From an uncultured bacterium (GTDB taxonomy: Bacteria; Verrucomicrobiota; Lentisphaeria; Victivallales; UBA1829): a stretch of 33,541 nt of DNA. The DNA is taken from positions 1 through 33,541 of the forward strand of contig CASEYW010000046.1 in NCBI GenBank assembly GCA_949292215.1. Reading direction: 5' to 3'. The position numbers and the translations under genes are program-made. Positions 25,461 to 33,541 of this stretch are shown in pieces (position 1 is the stretch's first letter; each line of letters opens with the position of its first letter). The notes beneath the pieces are model-generated. The model was not told the DNA's origin. It saw nothing but the letters and a program-made list of their open reading frames with translations, and made no database searches.

Positions 25461-25488
25461 TTGCAATTTTCATGAAAACGATTATATT
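25461..25488 (+). promoter_or_regulatory. Predicted promoter for the nitroreductase gene
   Basis: TTGCAA (25461-25466), 16-nt spacer, TATATT (25483-25488), just right of the hairpin array and about 110 nt before the ATG. Confidence 0.45.
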
Positions 25489-25599
25489 CCCGAAAAAGAA
25501 TCCTGTCGATCAGGAAACTGATCGATGAAAATTCTTATGGAAACAGCCGGAACAACGGATGACACGTTCTCTCAAGCAACACGGAAAAAGGAGTAAGTT

Positions 25600-26130
25600 A
25601 TGGAGTTGCAAACCGTGATTGAAAAGCGGCACAGCTGTCGCGCGTATCTGGAACGGGAAGTTTCTGTGGAACAAATTCGGGAATGCGTAGAAGCCGCACG
25701 ACACGCGCCTTCCGCCTGCAACAAACAACCCTGGCGGTTCATCGCCGTGAAAGATGTAAATCTGCGGATGCGCATCTGCCGGGAAGCAATCCTTCCGGGA
25801 GTTCAAATGGCGTGGCTGACCCAAGCTCCCGTGCTGATGGTTCTCTGCATGAAGAAAAAGCTGCTGACACATGTTCTGGCACCCCTGCTTTCGGGTATTC
25901 ATTATGAATACATTGATGTCGGAATTGCCGGAGAACATTTCGTACTGGCAGCAGAGGAACGTGGACTCGGAACCTGCTGGATCGGCTGGATCAATGTGGT
26001 CAAGGTCAGAAAGATTCTGGATCTGCCGCTGAATGAAACGCCGGTTTCGCTGATTTCCCTCGGCTATCCGGCGGAGAAAGCGGAATCCCGCCCGCGCCTG
26101 GATCTGGACGAAATTCTCGAAATCCGATAA
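25600..26130 (+). CDS. Nitroreductase-family flavoprotein
   Basis: 176 residues, a short member of the FMN-dependent nitroreductase family. The N-terminal RHSCRAY and ARHAPSACNKQPWRF contain the usual FMN-phosphate contacts, and GLGTCWIGWI is the C-terminal FMN-site stretch. LPLNETPVSLISLGYP is typical of the family end. An AAAGGAG site lies 6 nt before the ATG. It stands alone between the hairpin array and a convergent glycosidase gene. The substrate cannot be told from the sequence. Confidence 0.9.
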   Translation: MELQTVIEKRHSCRAYLEREVSVEQIRECVEAARHAPSACNKQPWRFIAVKDVNLRMRICREAILPGVQMAWLTQAPVLMVLCMKKKLLTHVLAPLLSGIHYEYIDVGIAGEHFVLAAEERGLGTCWIGWINVVKVRKILDLPLNETPVSLISLGYPAEKAESRPRLDLDEILEIR

Positions 26131-26137
26131 GAAAATC

Positions 26138-26166
26138 ACCGGGAGAACGTACGAACGTCTCCCGGT
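26138..26166. terminator. Bidirectional terminator-like hairpin
   Basis: ACCGGGAGA (26138-26146) pairs with TCTCCCGGT (26158-26166) around an 11-nt loop between convergent stops. On the plus strand it is followed by CTTCTGTT, on the minus strand by GATTTTCTTA; both tails are only moderately U-rich. Confidence 0.6.
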
Positions 26167-26204
26167 CTTCTGTTCATGCAATAAAATTTTTCATAACGGT
26201 TCGT

Positions 26205-29200
26205 TCAACGGGTCAGATGATAAGCCATCACACCTCCCTTGAAACATCCGGTATCGGCTGTGAACCGGAATTCATCGCCGGAGCGTCTGCCTTGAATATT
26301 CCCGAGCGGAGCGTCATCAACGGACAGGGCAGTGATCCGGAAATCGTGAGGTGACTTCAATGAGATCTCCGCACGTCCCCGCTGAACCAGATACGGCAGA
26401 GTCCCATTGTTGCGTAGAAGCGTCATTTGTTGGTTTCCGAAAATGCTGTTTGTATTATTGACATTGGTCAGATGGAGAAACAGGATGCTTCCACTTTCCG
26501 TCAAAGGTTTTTCATCCAGAGAAATCGCGGCAGCGGTCAGGAAGCCGCTGATTTGCTTCAGTTTCAGGAATCGGCCTTCCACCGAACGCTGAGCGGTCGT
26601 AATGGATTCCATTCGCGGGGCGGCAATCAGCAATGTCCGCTTATTTTTATCCAGTAGGATTTCTTCCGTACTGCTGACAGCCGGTTTCTCTGCCAGTGCG
26701 TTTTTCCAGCGTTCCGCATCCTTCTGATGACCGAGAGCATCCGTTCTGAGCGGATTTGTAAAATTGAACACACGAATCTGTCTTCCCTGCTTTTCCGGAA
26801 GATTCAAGGTACTGCCGATTTGAGCGATCAATCCCAGTTTCAGGAAATCACGTGAGTATCCGCGGAGAGCACCTGGCACGTTAAACAGCCTTTCACTGAT
26901 ATTCATTGCATACTTTCGCGGTGCAGCTTGAACATCCCCGCGCAGGAATGCCGCCGCGGTGATTCGGTCTGAAAGCTGAGAGATCGGATCTCCGGCGATA
27001 TCGAAACCCTCCATCCGAAGCTGTCCCTTGATTTTTCTGATGTCATGCGCCCATGCGAAGCGGTAAATTGCATCCCAGTCCTGCAAGGCGGCATATCCGC
27101 CCATGAGCGGACCGGATTCGGAACGGAAGCGGTTCGGATAACAATAATTGTATTCCGTTACAAGGAAGGGAAGTCCGAAAACACGGGTCGGCATGAGTGC
27201 CGCCGGAACATATGCGTATGTTTCAATCGCGGATCTCTGCGTGAATGCAGATGGCAGATTCCACGCTCTTTCCGGATAACTCGGATGATCGTGGTAAGTA
27301 TGATTGTCTACGAGATCGAATGTTTCGCGGAGAATTGTCTGAAACGGATCAGCCCCGTGATTCAAGCTTGTAAACAGCGCTTTCATTCCAAGTTCCTCTC
27401 TTGCAAACCGACGCTGTTCCGCAAGGCTTTTCGCCTGGACTTCGTATAGAAATTGTTTGAATTTCAGATCGTCATTACTTATTTTTGCATTTCTGCAATG
27501 ATGGTCCGTTTTCCACTTTTCAAACGCCTGCGCATACAGTTTGACTGCGGCAGGAGTTTTCGACCAGTAGGCGGTCAATAAGTCTTCATTCACCAGATTC
27601 ACACAGTAAAGAGCAGGATCTTCCGCCCAGGTCATACCGGTGTAGGGGTTCTTATGCGTCATCCACGCACGGACATATTTTTTCCAGTTTTCCATCAGTT
27701 CCGGACTGATGGGAATCAGCGCCTTGAAAAGAGCTCCGGAGCCTTGTTCCAGTCCGGGGATTCCGTCTCCTTTCCGAATGGTACGCGAAGAGTAGAAATC
27801 AATCGTAATGTAGAAGCCGCGTTTTTTCAGCGCATGGAACAGATAATCCAGACGATCCATCTTTTCCGGCTCCAGCGTTGTACTGTCAGCGGCTTTCCGC
27901 TTGACCATCAAATCATCGGCATGATGAAAACGGACGGAATTGTAACCGGCTCGCTGAAGATTCTCCGCAAGAGCATCCGCGACCTCTTTTGTCGGATAGT
28001 TGGCGGAAAAACAGAGATTGACTCCGAATAATTTCAAACGCCGGCCTGGAGCTTTTTCAAAAGTGAGAGTACCATCGGCAGCTTTCACAACATGACCGTA
28101 CTTTCCGGCAGGAGCATCATTTTTCAGGAACGAAAAATCCAGCGGACTTCCGGGAATCACCTTGTTTTTGAAATCCAGCGGCAGCCACTCCCGATCAGCT
28201 TTCCGGACAATGTCCTTCATAATGACCGTATTGAAACTGACCGGCTGATCCGTGAGAGAAACTGCGGAAATCATCCAGACGAAACCGGGGTCCGTCACCT
28301 CAAATATCGCGGAAACTGGTTCTGCGTTTTTCAGCGGAAACGAGGACGCATAAAGCCCTGTGCCGGAGGCTTCGGAAATCCAGGCGACTTCTCCGTTTAG
28401 CATCCGTTCCGGCTGCTGCCATTCTCCGACATCACGCCCGGAGAAAACTTTGATCTTCTGTTCCGGCGCGGCTTTGTACTGTACCAGAATCGTTCCGATC
28501 TCTTTCGGGCTTCCGGAAATAATTCCCTTTCCGGCATGAAGCAAGTTCAATGCCCCGCTTTTCCGCTTTCCGGGAAGAGCAACTTTAATGCTGTCGGCCC
28601 CGCCTGTTTTACGGGATTTTTCATCCAAGACAATGACATTCTTTCCATGGGGTGCTTCCGGAGAAGACAGTTTGAATTTCAACCCTTCATAAACAAATTC
28701 TCCGGCTGGTATTCCGCTTCCGGAAATCTCAGAAAAATTCTGATTCACAACATGAGAGAGATCCACTGGTTCGGATACCACCGTCCCCAGTTGAAAACTC
28801 AGAGAAAGACCACTTTGCTTTATATTCCGGGGACCCGGTGTGAAAGGGAAACGAATCTCAAAATTGGATCCGTTAAAATGGCGATTGTCCTGAATCAGAA
28901 TCCCAAGAGGAGATTTTGAACGGATGGTGACAAATCGTCCGGTGGAGTATTCAAACTTGAGCGATGTTACACCTTTGATCTTGACCTGATAACGTTTCGG
29001 ATCAAATTTTTCCGGTTGAAGATACGATTTTCCATTGATTTCCAGCCGTTGTACAGTCGTGGGAATGATAAGAGAGCCGGAAAGACTGTTTAGGTTCGTT
29101 TTCTCAGAAAAGAGAAATCTCCAATCAGAAGAAACGGTATCCCGGGAAAGAGTGCGGAACTCCGACGTGATGGAAACCGAGGTGGTCCCGATACTGGTTC

Positions 29201-29423
29201 CGGCAGTCAGATTCTTGCCGGAAGCGCAATCCCTGATCTGGATATTTTTCCAGTTGCCGTTGACTTGCGGACTCCACCCGCTGTCATGGGACAGAATTTG
29301 AAATTTGGAACTCCCGAACTGGAGAACTCCATACCGGTTCATCTGGAATCCTGCGGGCAAATCCGCGGCGGAAAGAATCCCGGCAGAAAAAAATGCCGCT
29401 AAAACGATAAATTTCCTTTTCAT
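26205..29423 (-). CDS. Secreted clan GH-A (GH5-like) glycoside hydrolase with N-terminal beta-domains
   Basis: 1072 residues from ATG 29423 (GGAG 8 nt upstream); an earlier in-frame Met at 29474 overlaps the pilin gene. Residues 1-20 are a signal peptide. About 20-430 are beta-rich modules. About 440-850 form a (beta/alpha)8 barrel: KLFGVNLCFSANYP, GYNSVRFHHADD, GFYITIDFYSS, then NLVNEDLL with the proton donor Glu613, and FLVTEYNYCYP with the nucleophile Glu757, the Asn-Glu/Glu pair of clan GH-A. The C-terminal 200 residues are again beta-rich. The exact family (GH5-like) and the glycan are inferred only from pattern. It is the last gene of the GntR-LacI/pilin module, 40 nt after the pilin. 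Confidence 0.82.
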   Translation of the reverse strand: MKRKFIVLAAFFSAGILSAADLPAGFQMNRYGVLQFGSSKFQILSHDSGWSPQVNGNWKNIQIRDCASGKNLTAGTSIGTTSVSITSEFRTLSRDTVSSDWRFLFSEKTNLNSLSGSLIIPTTVQRLEINGKSYLQPEKFDPKRYQVKIKGVTSLKFEYSTGRFVTIRSKSPLGILIQDNRHFNGSNFEIRFPFTPGPRNIKQSGLSLSFQLGTVVSEPVDLSHVVNQNFSEISGSGIPAGEFVYEGLKFKLSSPEAPHGKNVIVLDEKSRKTGGADSIKVALPGKRKSGALNLLHAGKGIISGSPKEIGTILVQYKAAPEQKIKVFSGRDVGEWQQPERMLNGEVAWISEASGTGLYASSFPLKNAEPVSAIFEVTDPGFVWMISAVSLTDQPVSFNTVIMKDIVRKADREWLPLDFKNKVIPGSPLDFSFLKNDAPAGKYGHVVKAADGTLTFEKAPGRRLKLFGVNLCFSANYPTKEVADALAENLQRAGYNSVRFHHADDLMVKRKAADSTTLEPEKMDRLDYLFHALKKRGFYITIDFYSSRTIRKGDGIPGLEQGSGALFKALIPISPELMENWKKYVRAWMTHKNPYTGMTWAEDPALYCVNLVNEDLLTAYWSKTPAAVKLYAQAFEKWKTDHHCRNAKISNDDLKFKQFLYEVQAKSLAEQRRFAREELGMKALFTSLNHGADPFQTILRETFDLVDNHTYHDHPSYPERAWNLPSAFTQRSAIETYAYVPAALMPTRVFGLPFLVTEYNYCYPNRFRSESGPLMGGYAALQDWDAIYRFAWAHDIRKIKGQLRMEGFDIAGDPISQLSDRITAAAFLRGDVQAAPRKYAMNISERLFNVPGALRGYSRDFLKLGLIAQIGSTLNLPEKQGRQIRVFNFTNPLRTDALGHQKDAERWKNALAEKPAVSSTEEILLDKNKRTLLIAAPRMESITTAQRSVEGRFLKLKQISGFLTAAAISLDEKPLTESGSILFLHLTNVNNTNSIFGNQQMTLLRNNGTLPYLVQRGRAEISLKSPHDFRITALSVDDAPLGNIQGRRSGDEFRFTADTGCFKGGVMAYHLTR

Positions 29424-29463
29424 GTCATAAACTCCGTATTGATTGAAGTGTTGTTCCCGATCT

Positions 29464-30195
29464 TCAAATATCATCTCCGGTGGGAGGACACCAGAAATAG
29501 TTGGTACTGATTGTATTATATTTATCTGGAATGGAGACTTTCTTTGTAAAGCTCACATGTCCGTCTGCAAAGGCGACATTGATGCCGCTGCCATTGGAAT
29601 GCCGCCATCCATTTGCAGGACCAAGATCGCTCACTTCAATGCCGCTTTTATTATAAAGCATGGACCAGGGCCATTGTTTATTCATATCTACATCCATGAA
29701 AGCGGAACGCGCCGAAGGCATCCGGATTTTAGAATAGCGGCGCGGCACCAGATTTTCTGCTGATTCCGCATATCCGGCAAGTCCACCCCCTCTGTGACTC
29801 AAAATATGAAGATTTGCCGCATACCAGCGAACAAAGAGCGCAATCGTCGAAACCGATTTCACTCCGCTGGGACATTGAAATGGAGGATTCGGATGCTGCG
29901 CAGCGGAATTGTCGGAATTCCACCAGGAAGATAATGAATTTTTTGTGGAACAGTAAACATAAAGAACCCCCATCCAGCGGACATTGGTTGCAGGAGTCAT
30001 GCGAGGACAGATATCATCGTAATCTCCTACATACTGCAGCATTGCCCCTCCAATCTGTTTCAGATTGTTGGTGCAGGATATGCTGCTGGCTTTTTCTCTT
30101 GCCGAATTCAACGCCGGAAGCAGAAGTGCTGCAAGAATTGCAATAATTGCAATTACCACCAGCAACTCTATCAGTGTGAAAATGGACCGCTTCAT
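29464..30195 (-). CDS. Pseudopilin-like protein with H-X11-DG motif
   Basis: 243 residues. The leader is MKRSI, directly followed by [31 protein letters not shown], so -1 is Ile and not Gly. [22 protein letters not shown] marks the start of the head. Near the end [19 protein letters not shown] has eleven residues between His and DG. The ATG overlaps the stop of the GntR-LacI regulator (ATGA), with GGAG 8 nt upstream inside that gene, so the two are translationally coupled. The GH-A enzyme follows after 40 nt. Confidence 0.92.
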   Translation of the reverse strand: MKRSIFTLIELLVVIAIIAILAALLLPALNSAREKASSISCTNNLKQIGGAMLQYVGDYDDICPRMTPATNVRWMGVLYVYCSTKNSLSSWWNSDNSAAQHPNPPFQCPSGVKSVSTIALFVRWYAANLHILSHRGGGLAGYAESAENLVPRRYSKIRMPSARSAFMDVDMNKQWPWSMLYNKSGIEVSDLGPANGWRHSNGSGINVAFADGHVSFTKKVSIPDKYNTISTNYFWCPPTGDDI

Positions 30196-31328
30196 AATAA
30201 TATCTCCTCTGTTATTGGGTTGTTTTCAATCATTTTCCTTACCGTATTGCCTTCGATGAGTCTTCCCATGACCTCGCAATGTGTGGGAAGATCGTTATTT
30301 CCCTCCAGACGGCTCAGCAGACGCTCCGCCGCAATTCGTGTCCGCAGATGATACATATTGTTGAAAGCCGTTATCGCATAGCCCGGAATCGAAACAAGCA
30401 GCCTGTCGTATCCGGTCTCCGCGGAAAGCAGCGAAACTTCTTCCGGCACTTTAATTCCCGCACTCAGGAGCGCACGGAGAATTCCGTATGTAATCCCGTC
30501 ATGTCCTCCGATCATCAGCTCCGGCAGTCTTTCCGACTTCCGAATCAATTTCAAAGTGTATTCAAATGCACCCCGTTCCGGATCGCGCATCGGCCCGAAG
30601 GAATAGGAGTCAGGATAATTCTGAATATTGTCCGCTCCGAATGGGATTCCTTTCCGTCGGAGCACCTGTTCCATTCCACGGAGCGTATCCCGTTCCTCCC
30701 GTCCGATGTCGGCTCCCTGTGTAATGTACAAGATCCGCCGGAAACCCCGTGCAGCAATATAATCGCCGAGAACAATTCCTTCCCCGAAGGGCGAAGCGGA
30801 AATGCTGTCCGCCTTCAATCCCGGCACCGGAAGTCCCCAGATCACGGTTTTCGTTCCCGGTACCGGCATGAGATCCGGAGTAAAATGAAAAAACTTCGGG
30901 GATACTGGCACCAGAAGCAGCCCGGCGGGAGGTTTGTTATGGCAGTCCTTCAGAAAACGCGCATACCAGGAAAGATTGGCACATGCGCAATAGGTCTCGA
31001 CCCGCCATTCCGTTTCCATGAAAACCTCGTTTACCGCCTGCGAAAGAGTCAGATTGAGTTTCTCGTTCAGAGGATTGATGAGCATGACACGGCGGTTGTC
31101 TTTCCCGACCTCCGGCGGTCTGGGTTCGGCAATGGTGGTTCCCTGCCCGCGCCGGCAGACCAGAACGCCTTCCGCTTTCAGCCGGTTGACCGCCCGCGTC
31201 ACGGTCGTGATGGCAACGGAAAACTGCCGGCTGAGTTCCCGGTGCGGCGGCAACTGCATTCCCGGCCTCAATTCCCCTGATCCGATCCGTTCCCTGATGT
31301 GTCTGCAGATTCTTTCCTGTGGCGACAT
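30192..31328 (-). CDS. GntR helix-turn-helix with LacI-type sugar-binding effector domain
   Basis: 378 residues. Residues 1-72 are a GntR winged helix ([44 protein letters not shown]). Residues about 80-350 form a periplasmic-binding-protein-like (LacI/GalR type 1) domain, recognisable by [48 protein letters not shown] and a C-terminal [17 protein letters not shown]. This AraR-like architecture is known for sugar repressors. It overlaps the pilin by 4 nt. Its promoter lies about 30 nt before the ATG. Likely represses its own module until a sugar binds (inference). Confidence 0.9.
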   Translation of the reverse strand: MSPQERICRHIRERIGSGELRPGMQLPPHRELSRQFSVAITTVTRAVNRLKAEGVLVCRRGQGTTIAEPRPPEVGKDNRRVMLINPLNEKLNLTLSQAVNEVFMETEWRVETYCACANLSWYARFLKDCHNKPPAGLLLVPVSPKFFHFTPDLMPVPGTKTVIWGLPVPGLKADSISASPFGEGIVLGDYIAARGFRRILYITQGADIGREERDTLRGMEQVLRRKGIPFGADNIQNYPDSYSFGPMRDPERGAFEYTLKLIRKSERLPELMIGGHDGITYGILRALLSAGIKVPEEVSLLSAETGYDRLLVSIPGYAITAFNNMYHLRTRIAAERLLSRLEGNNDLPTHCEVMGRLIEGNTVRKMIENNPITEEILL

Positions 31329-31360
31329 TTGACTCTTTCGATCCTTTCGTTTCCGGTAAT

Positions 31361-31389
31361 ATTATAGGACAGGAGATTTCATTCAACAA
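31361..31389 (-). promoter_or_regulatory. Promoter for the GntR-LacI module
   Basis: Minus strand TTGTTG (31389-31384), 17-nt spacer, TATAAT (31366-31361). Just upstream lies the perfect inverted repeat ACTTTTTTTCAAAAAAAGT (31391-31409). The 305-nt gap between the divergent regulators is otherwise AT-rich without a gene. Confidence 0.6.
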
Positions 31390-31537
31390 GACTTTTTTTC
31401 AAAAAAAGTACAAAAAAACTCTTTTTCAGTAGTACAAACATATATTATACTACTTTCACACTGAAAAACATCCTTTTCCAGACCATTCCAAAGCCCCCTG
31501 TCCCGGAGAAATCTCTGCTTTTTTCTCTTCCCCCCTC

Positions 31538-31566
31538 TTGACATTTTTGATAAAGTATGATATAAT
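31538..31566 (+). promoter_or_regulatory. Perfect-consensus sigma70 promoter of the LacI module
   Basis: TTGACA (31538-31543), exactly 17 nt, TATAAT (31561-31566), about 70 nt before the LacI start. Transcription would begin near 31573, just ahead of the operator-like repeats. Confidence 0.85.
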
Positions 31567-31579
31567 TAAAATCGAGTCA

Positions 31580-31618
31580 GCAAATCGTTTGCGGTAACGA
31601 ATTGCGGTAACGGTTTGC
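31580..31618 (+). promoter_or_regulatory. Three contiguous 13-bp LacI-type operator-like repeats
   Basis: GCAAATCGTTTGC (31580-31592), GGTAACGAATTGC (31593-31605) and GGTAACGGTTTGC (31606-31618) lie head to tail without spacers. Each is a near dyad around a central CG, as in LacI/GalR operators. They sit just after the transcription start, where a bound repressor would block the polymerase. Confidence 0.65.
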
Positions 31619-31633
31619 GGAATACTGAAACAG

Positions 31634-32704
31634 ATGAGAGAAAAAATGCCGGTTGGATTTGTCGTGAATCTGAAAGATATAGCCAAAGAGGCGGGAGTTT
31701 CCGTCTCGACGGTTTCCCGTGTCATAAAGGGCAAGGGGGAAATCGCACCGGAAACACGCAACCGGATCATGGCAATTTCAAAGCAGATGGGCTACCATGA
31801 AAACCGCTTCAGCAAAGCGATCCGAACCGGTAAAACAGGACTCGTCGGGGTCATCATGGATTACATGGACCCGTTTTTCGGACAGATCACACGAAGCATC
31901 GAACAAGTCCTCCGGCAAAATGATTTCCTGCCGATTACGCTTGCCTGCAATCAGGAGGAGGCACAGGGCTTGTTTCACCGCCTCGTGGAACAGCGAGTCG
32001 ACGGCATGATCCTCATCCCCCCCTGCGATACGGCGGACAACGAGTTTTTCCGCGAACTTTCCCAGTGCGGCATCCCCATCGTGACCATGGACCGGGAGAT
32101 TCCCGCGGACGTCAGCTTTGTCGGAACAGACGACTTCCTCGGAGGTTGGATGAACGCGGAATATTTTTACCGTCTCGGCCACCGGAAGCTCGGTTATTAC
32201 AGCGGACCGCCGCAGGCAAGTTCCGCCGCCCTCCGGAAAAAAGGGTTTCTGGAGTTCTGCATCGCCCACGCGGACTGTCAGTACGTTCCATTCGGAACCG
32301 AGTGGTGGTATGCGGATACGGATGAGTGCATACGCGGTTTCCTGGGCCGTCACCCGGAAGTCACCTGCATCGGAGCCTTCTATGATTCCTATGCGTTCCA
32401 GATCGGGCGCCTGGCCGCGGAGCTGGGGCGCCGTATCCCGGATGACCTTGCCATTTCCGGATTCGGCAATCTTGACTTCCAGTCGTTCCAGCTCCCGTTT
32501 CTCACAACGTTCGATCAGAATCCACGGGAACTCGGACGTTCCGCTGTCGAGTGCCTTCTGCGTCACATGAATGACAAGACGCTTGCTCCGGAAAAAATCC
32601 GGATCAAGCCGGAACTCGTCATCCGGCAATCCACAGAAAAAAAACAGGCGGAACATTCTGCCGATATAAAAAAATCAACCAGACAAACGGAGAGAAAAGC
32701 ATGA
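31634..32704 (+). CDS. LacI-family transcriptional regulator
   Basis: 356 residues. The LacI helix-turn-helix is [24 protein letters not shown] with the hinge region ending at [17 protein letters not shown]; the sugar-binding core follows ([74 protein letters not shown] in outline, [12 protein letters not shown]). The start is uncertain: ATG 31634, ATG 31646 or GTG 31664 are possible and none has a strong ribosome site. The stop overlaps the pilin start (ATGA). It probably binds the three tandem repeats in its own leader, so the module is autoregulated. Confidence 0.92.
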   Translation: MREKMPVGFVVNLKDIAKEAGVSVSTVSRVIKGKGEIAPETRNRIMAISKQMGYHENRFSKAIRTGKTGLVGVIMDYMDPFFGQITRSIEQVLRQNDFLPITLACNQEEAQGLFHRLVEQRVDGMILIPPCDTADNEFFRELSQCGIPIVTMDREIPADVSFVGTDDFLGGWMNAEYFYRLGHRKLGYYSGPPQASSAALRKKGFLEFCIAHADCQYVPFGTEWWYADTDECIRGFLGRHPEVTCIGAFYDSYAFQIGRLAAELGRRIPDDLAISGFGNLDFQSFQLPFLTTFDQNPRELGRSAVECLLRHMNDKTLAPEKIRIKPELVIRQSTEKKQAEHSADIKKSTRQTERKA

Positions 32705-33342
32705 TTTCAAAAGAGAAAAATTTCACATTGATAGAGTTGCTCGTTGTTATAGCTATCATTGCCATTTTAGTTTCTATTCTATTGCCGGCGCTGGGCAAGG
32801 CGCGGGAGAAAGCGCATGATATTTCCTGTCGCAACAACCTGAAACAGATGGGAACCGCCTATACGCTGTATGTCAATGATACCGATTACTGTCTGCCGAG
32901 TTTCTGTCGTCCGCAGGATACATCAAGGCCGGCCTGGCAGTTTGATTATATCTGGAACTATGAACTGGCAATCCGTCTGGGCAAGAAACCGAAAACGAAT
33001 ACGGATATCGCGATGATCTATTTCAACTGTCCAGCCCGGAAAAAAATCGCCAGCGGTTTTTACGGTCTCAATACGAGATTGAACGGAGAAGAGGATTCTC
33101 CTAAAATTGTAAGGAAGGCATCCCGGGTGATATCTCCTTCAATTGCTCCGACCATTCTGGAAAACCGTTCGGAACGCGATCCCTGGTGGCCGGAGCATAT
33201 CGCAGCGCTGGTTGACATGGCATTCCCGCATAATCTCAGAATGAATCAGGTCTGGTTCGACGGACACGTTTCCGGACTGACCTATTACCAGCATTATCAG
33301 GCACACCCCTACTTCGGCTACACGGGTAAGGGTTACAGATAA
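32701..33342 (+). CDS. Pseudopilin-like protein with H-X9-DG motif
   Basis: 213 residues. Leader MISKEKN, then [31 protein letters not shown]; residue -1 is Asn. [22 protein letters not shown] opens the head and [18 protein letters not shown] carries the H-X9-DG motif. The ATG overlaps the LacI stop by 4 nt, with GGAGAG inside the LacI gene. Base composition of the first 70 nt is more AT-rich than its neighbours, as in the other pilins, because of the conserved Ile/Leu helix. A secreted protein gene follows after 24 nt. Confidence 0.92.
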   Translation: MISKEKNFTLIELLVVIAIIAILVSILLPALGKAREKAHDISCRNNLKQMGTAYTLYVNDTDYCLPSFCRPQDTSRPAWQFDYIWNYELAIRLGKKPKTNTDIAMIYFNCPARKKIASGFYGLNTRLNGEEDSPKIVRKASRVISPSIAPTILENRSERDPWWPEHIAALVDMAFPHNLRMNQVWFDGHVSGLTYYQHYQAHPYFGYTGKGYR

Positions 33343-33366
33343 CGATTAACCGCAAGGAATTTGTCA

Positions 33367-33541
33367 ATGAAAACAACAACATTTCTGTTGATGCTGGGGA
33401 TCGCGGCCGCCGTAAACGGCTTTGCCGCCCCTTCTCTCCGGCTTTCCGGCACACTGGCGCAGAACGCGGAAAACGGAACCGGCTTCCGCACTCTCGACTC
33501 CGCCGGAATCACCAATGATCCGGCAACCGGGAATCTGCTCA
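33367..33541 (+). CDS. Start of a secreted protein, cut by window edge
   Basis: ATG 33367 has AAGGA about 8 nt upstream and opens a frame to the right edge (58 codons). MKTTTFLLMLGIAAAVNGFA is a signal peptide, followed by APSLRLSGTLAQNAENGTGF. It occupies the position of the secreted enzyme in the regulator-pilin-enzyme order, but the visible part is too short to name a family. Confidence 0.8.
   Translation, partial: MKTTTFLLMLGIAAAVNGFAAPSLRLSGTLAQNAENGTGFRTLDSAGITNDPATGNLL

Noticed and set aside
25200..25475. 91-codon frame across the hairpin array
   Set aside because: Low-complexity product (Ile/Leu run from the AT-rich core) and strong nucleotide-level dyad structure; not a gene.

Overview
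The window looks like a chromosomal segment of a Lentisphaerae-type bacterium (Victivallis-like, PVC superphylum). The basis is the set of short-leader pseudopilins that start near [16 protein letters not shown] and carry an H-x(9-11)-DG motif near the C-terminus, each next to a sugar-type regulator and a secreted carbohydrate-active protein. The taxon is inferred from gene style; no rRNA is present.

Layout. 1-1930 (minus): 3'-truncated secreted protein with two almost identical 168-residue repeats and a diverged third copy, driven by a perfect-consensus promoter. 2134-6294 (plus): a GT-C-like membrane protein, a GT2-GtrA-methyltransferase fusion, and queE, all overlapping. 6344-7240 (minus): prmA. 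7498-8562 (plus): two STAS proteins and tRNA-Leu(UAG). 8814-10570 (plus): a TM2/pseudopilin-like fusion and a ZIP metal transporter. 10615-11976 (minus): GltS-family symporter. 12146-14385 (plus): SGNH hydrolase, a small secreted DUF3395-like protein and a J-domain protein, with two clear intrinsic terminators. 14454-22096 (minus): two regulator-pseudopilin-enzyme modules (AraC/pilin/GH16 and GntR-SBP/pilin/small secreted protein/beta-helix protein). 22330-25188 (plus): ymdB, nadC, ruvA and a 2H phosphoesterase homologue. 25194-25442: a dyad-symmetric array of short hairpins. 25600-26130 (plus): nitroreductase. 26205-31328 (minus): third module (GntR-LacI/pilin/clan GH-A hydrolase). 31538-33541 (plus): fourth module (LacI/pilin/secreted protein, truncated by the window edge) behind a perfect-consensus promoter with three tandem operator-like repeats.

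How it fits together. Housekeeping genes (queE, prmA, nadC, ruvA, tRNA) are interleaved with polysaccharide-use cassettes. In four separate cassettes the order is the same, regulator then pseudopilin then secreted enzyme, although the regulators come from four different architectures. In three of them the regulator stop codon overlaps or abuts the pilin start. This suggests that each pseudopilin works with the secreted protein encoded after it and is made when a particular sugar is sensed. The other stand-out is the hairpin array at 25.2-25.4 kb, where the two arms keep loops and spacers but change stem pairs in a compensatory way.
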